Positions 63,876 through 64,000 of a DNA stretch of 64,000 nucleotides are shown here, piece by piece; the first letter of the stretch is position 1; each line of letters begins with the position of its first letter. Under the pieces are notes generated by a model. That model was not told where the DNA came from. It did no database searches and saw nothing but the letters and a program-made list of their open reading frames with translations. The position numbers and the translations under genes are program-made. The DNA comes from Neocallimastix lanati (nom. inval.) (lineage: Eukaryota > Neocallimastigomycota > Neocallimastigomycetes > Neocallimastigales > Neocallimastigaceae), in contig JACVTC010000016.1 of the NCBI GenBank assembly GCA_016946835.1, positions 688,501 through 752,500 on the forward strand, given 5' to 3'.

Positions 63876-64000
63876 TTATATATATTATATGTCTAATCTA
63901 TAATTAATAATATATAGATTTTTGTTTAATAAATTAATAAAATTTAATATTTGTATATGGTAAAATAACGTATGAAAAAAAAAAAAAAATTAATTTTCAA

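Overview
The window is from an extremely AT-rich eukaryotic nuclear genome with short, almost pure A+T introns (GT..AG), long homopolymer and triplet tracts and Asn-rich proteins. The recognisable proteins (TRM6, SF3a60/Prp9, PIG-H, phosphoglycerate kinase, Hsp60, VPS9) look fungal or fungal-like. The best fit is an anaerobic gut fungus (Neocallimastigomycota). A Dictyostelium-like amoeba is the main alternative and cannot be excluded without a search. This is inference from composition and protein resemblance.

Layout. 1-7.8 kb: no host gene; decayed Ty1/copia pieces (RNase H and integrase on +, gag on -) and a 270-bp (ATT)n array. 7.8-16.1 kb (+): two tandem nine-exon genes for VPS9-domain Rab5-type exchange factors, 524 and 541 aa, with identical intron positions. 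17.6-20.6 kb (-): TRM6, the non-catalytic subunit of tRNA m1A58 methyltransferase, 475 aa. 21.1-24.2 kb (+): SF3A3/Prp9, 482 aa, divergent from TRM6. 24.9-26.1 kb (-): PIG-H/Gpi15, 221 aa, four exons. 26.9-28.7 kb (-): an unrecognised acidic, Asn/Ser-rich protein, 551 aa.

28.7-45.6 kb is a transposon graveyard: LTR-element debris, a copia RNase H with polypurine tract and a 384-bp LTR, and two related minus-strand non-LTR (LINE) elements that encode endonuclease, reverse transcriptase and a Zn knuckle. The first (36.2-40.3 kb) is full at its 5' side but carries a stop and three frameshifts. The second (41.08-45.0 kb) is 5'-truncated, has a 37-nt poly(A) tail (poly(T) on +) and is bounded by a perfect 111-bp direct repeat. 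It sits in an older relic of the same family. 45.7-47.3 kb (-): phosphoglycerate kinase, 418 aa. 47.3-56.9 kb: a gene desert with minisatellites, an inverted copy of a repeat at 32.5 kb and a possible BTB-domain fragment. 56.9-59.3 kb (+): organellar Hsp60, 602 aa. 60.5-63.8 kb (-): a secreted, probably GPI-anchored HEITH metallopeptidase-like protein, 887 aa, whose second intron holds about 104 perfect AAT triplets.

The host genes belong to unrelated housekeeping processes (endosomal traffic, tRNA modification, splicing, GPI synthesis, glycolysis, organellar folding), and no cluster or operon-like logic is seen. All exon coordinates were worked out by hand from reading frame, splice consensus and family resemblance. 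In every multi-exon model the exon lengths sum to a multiple of three.
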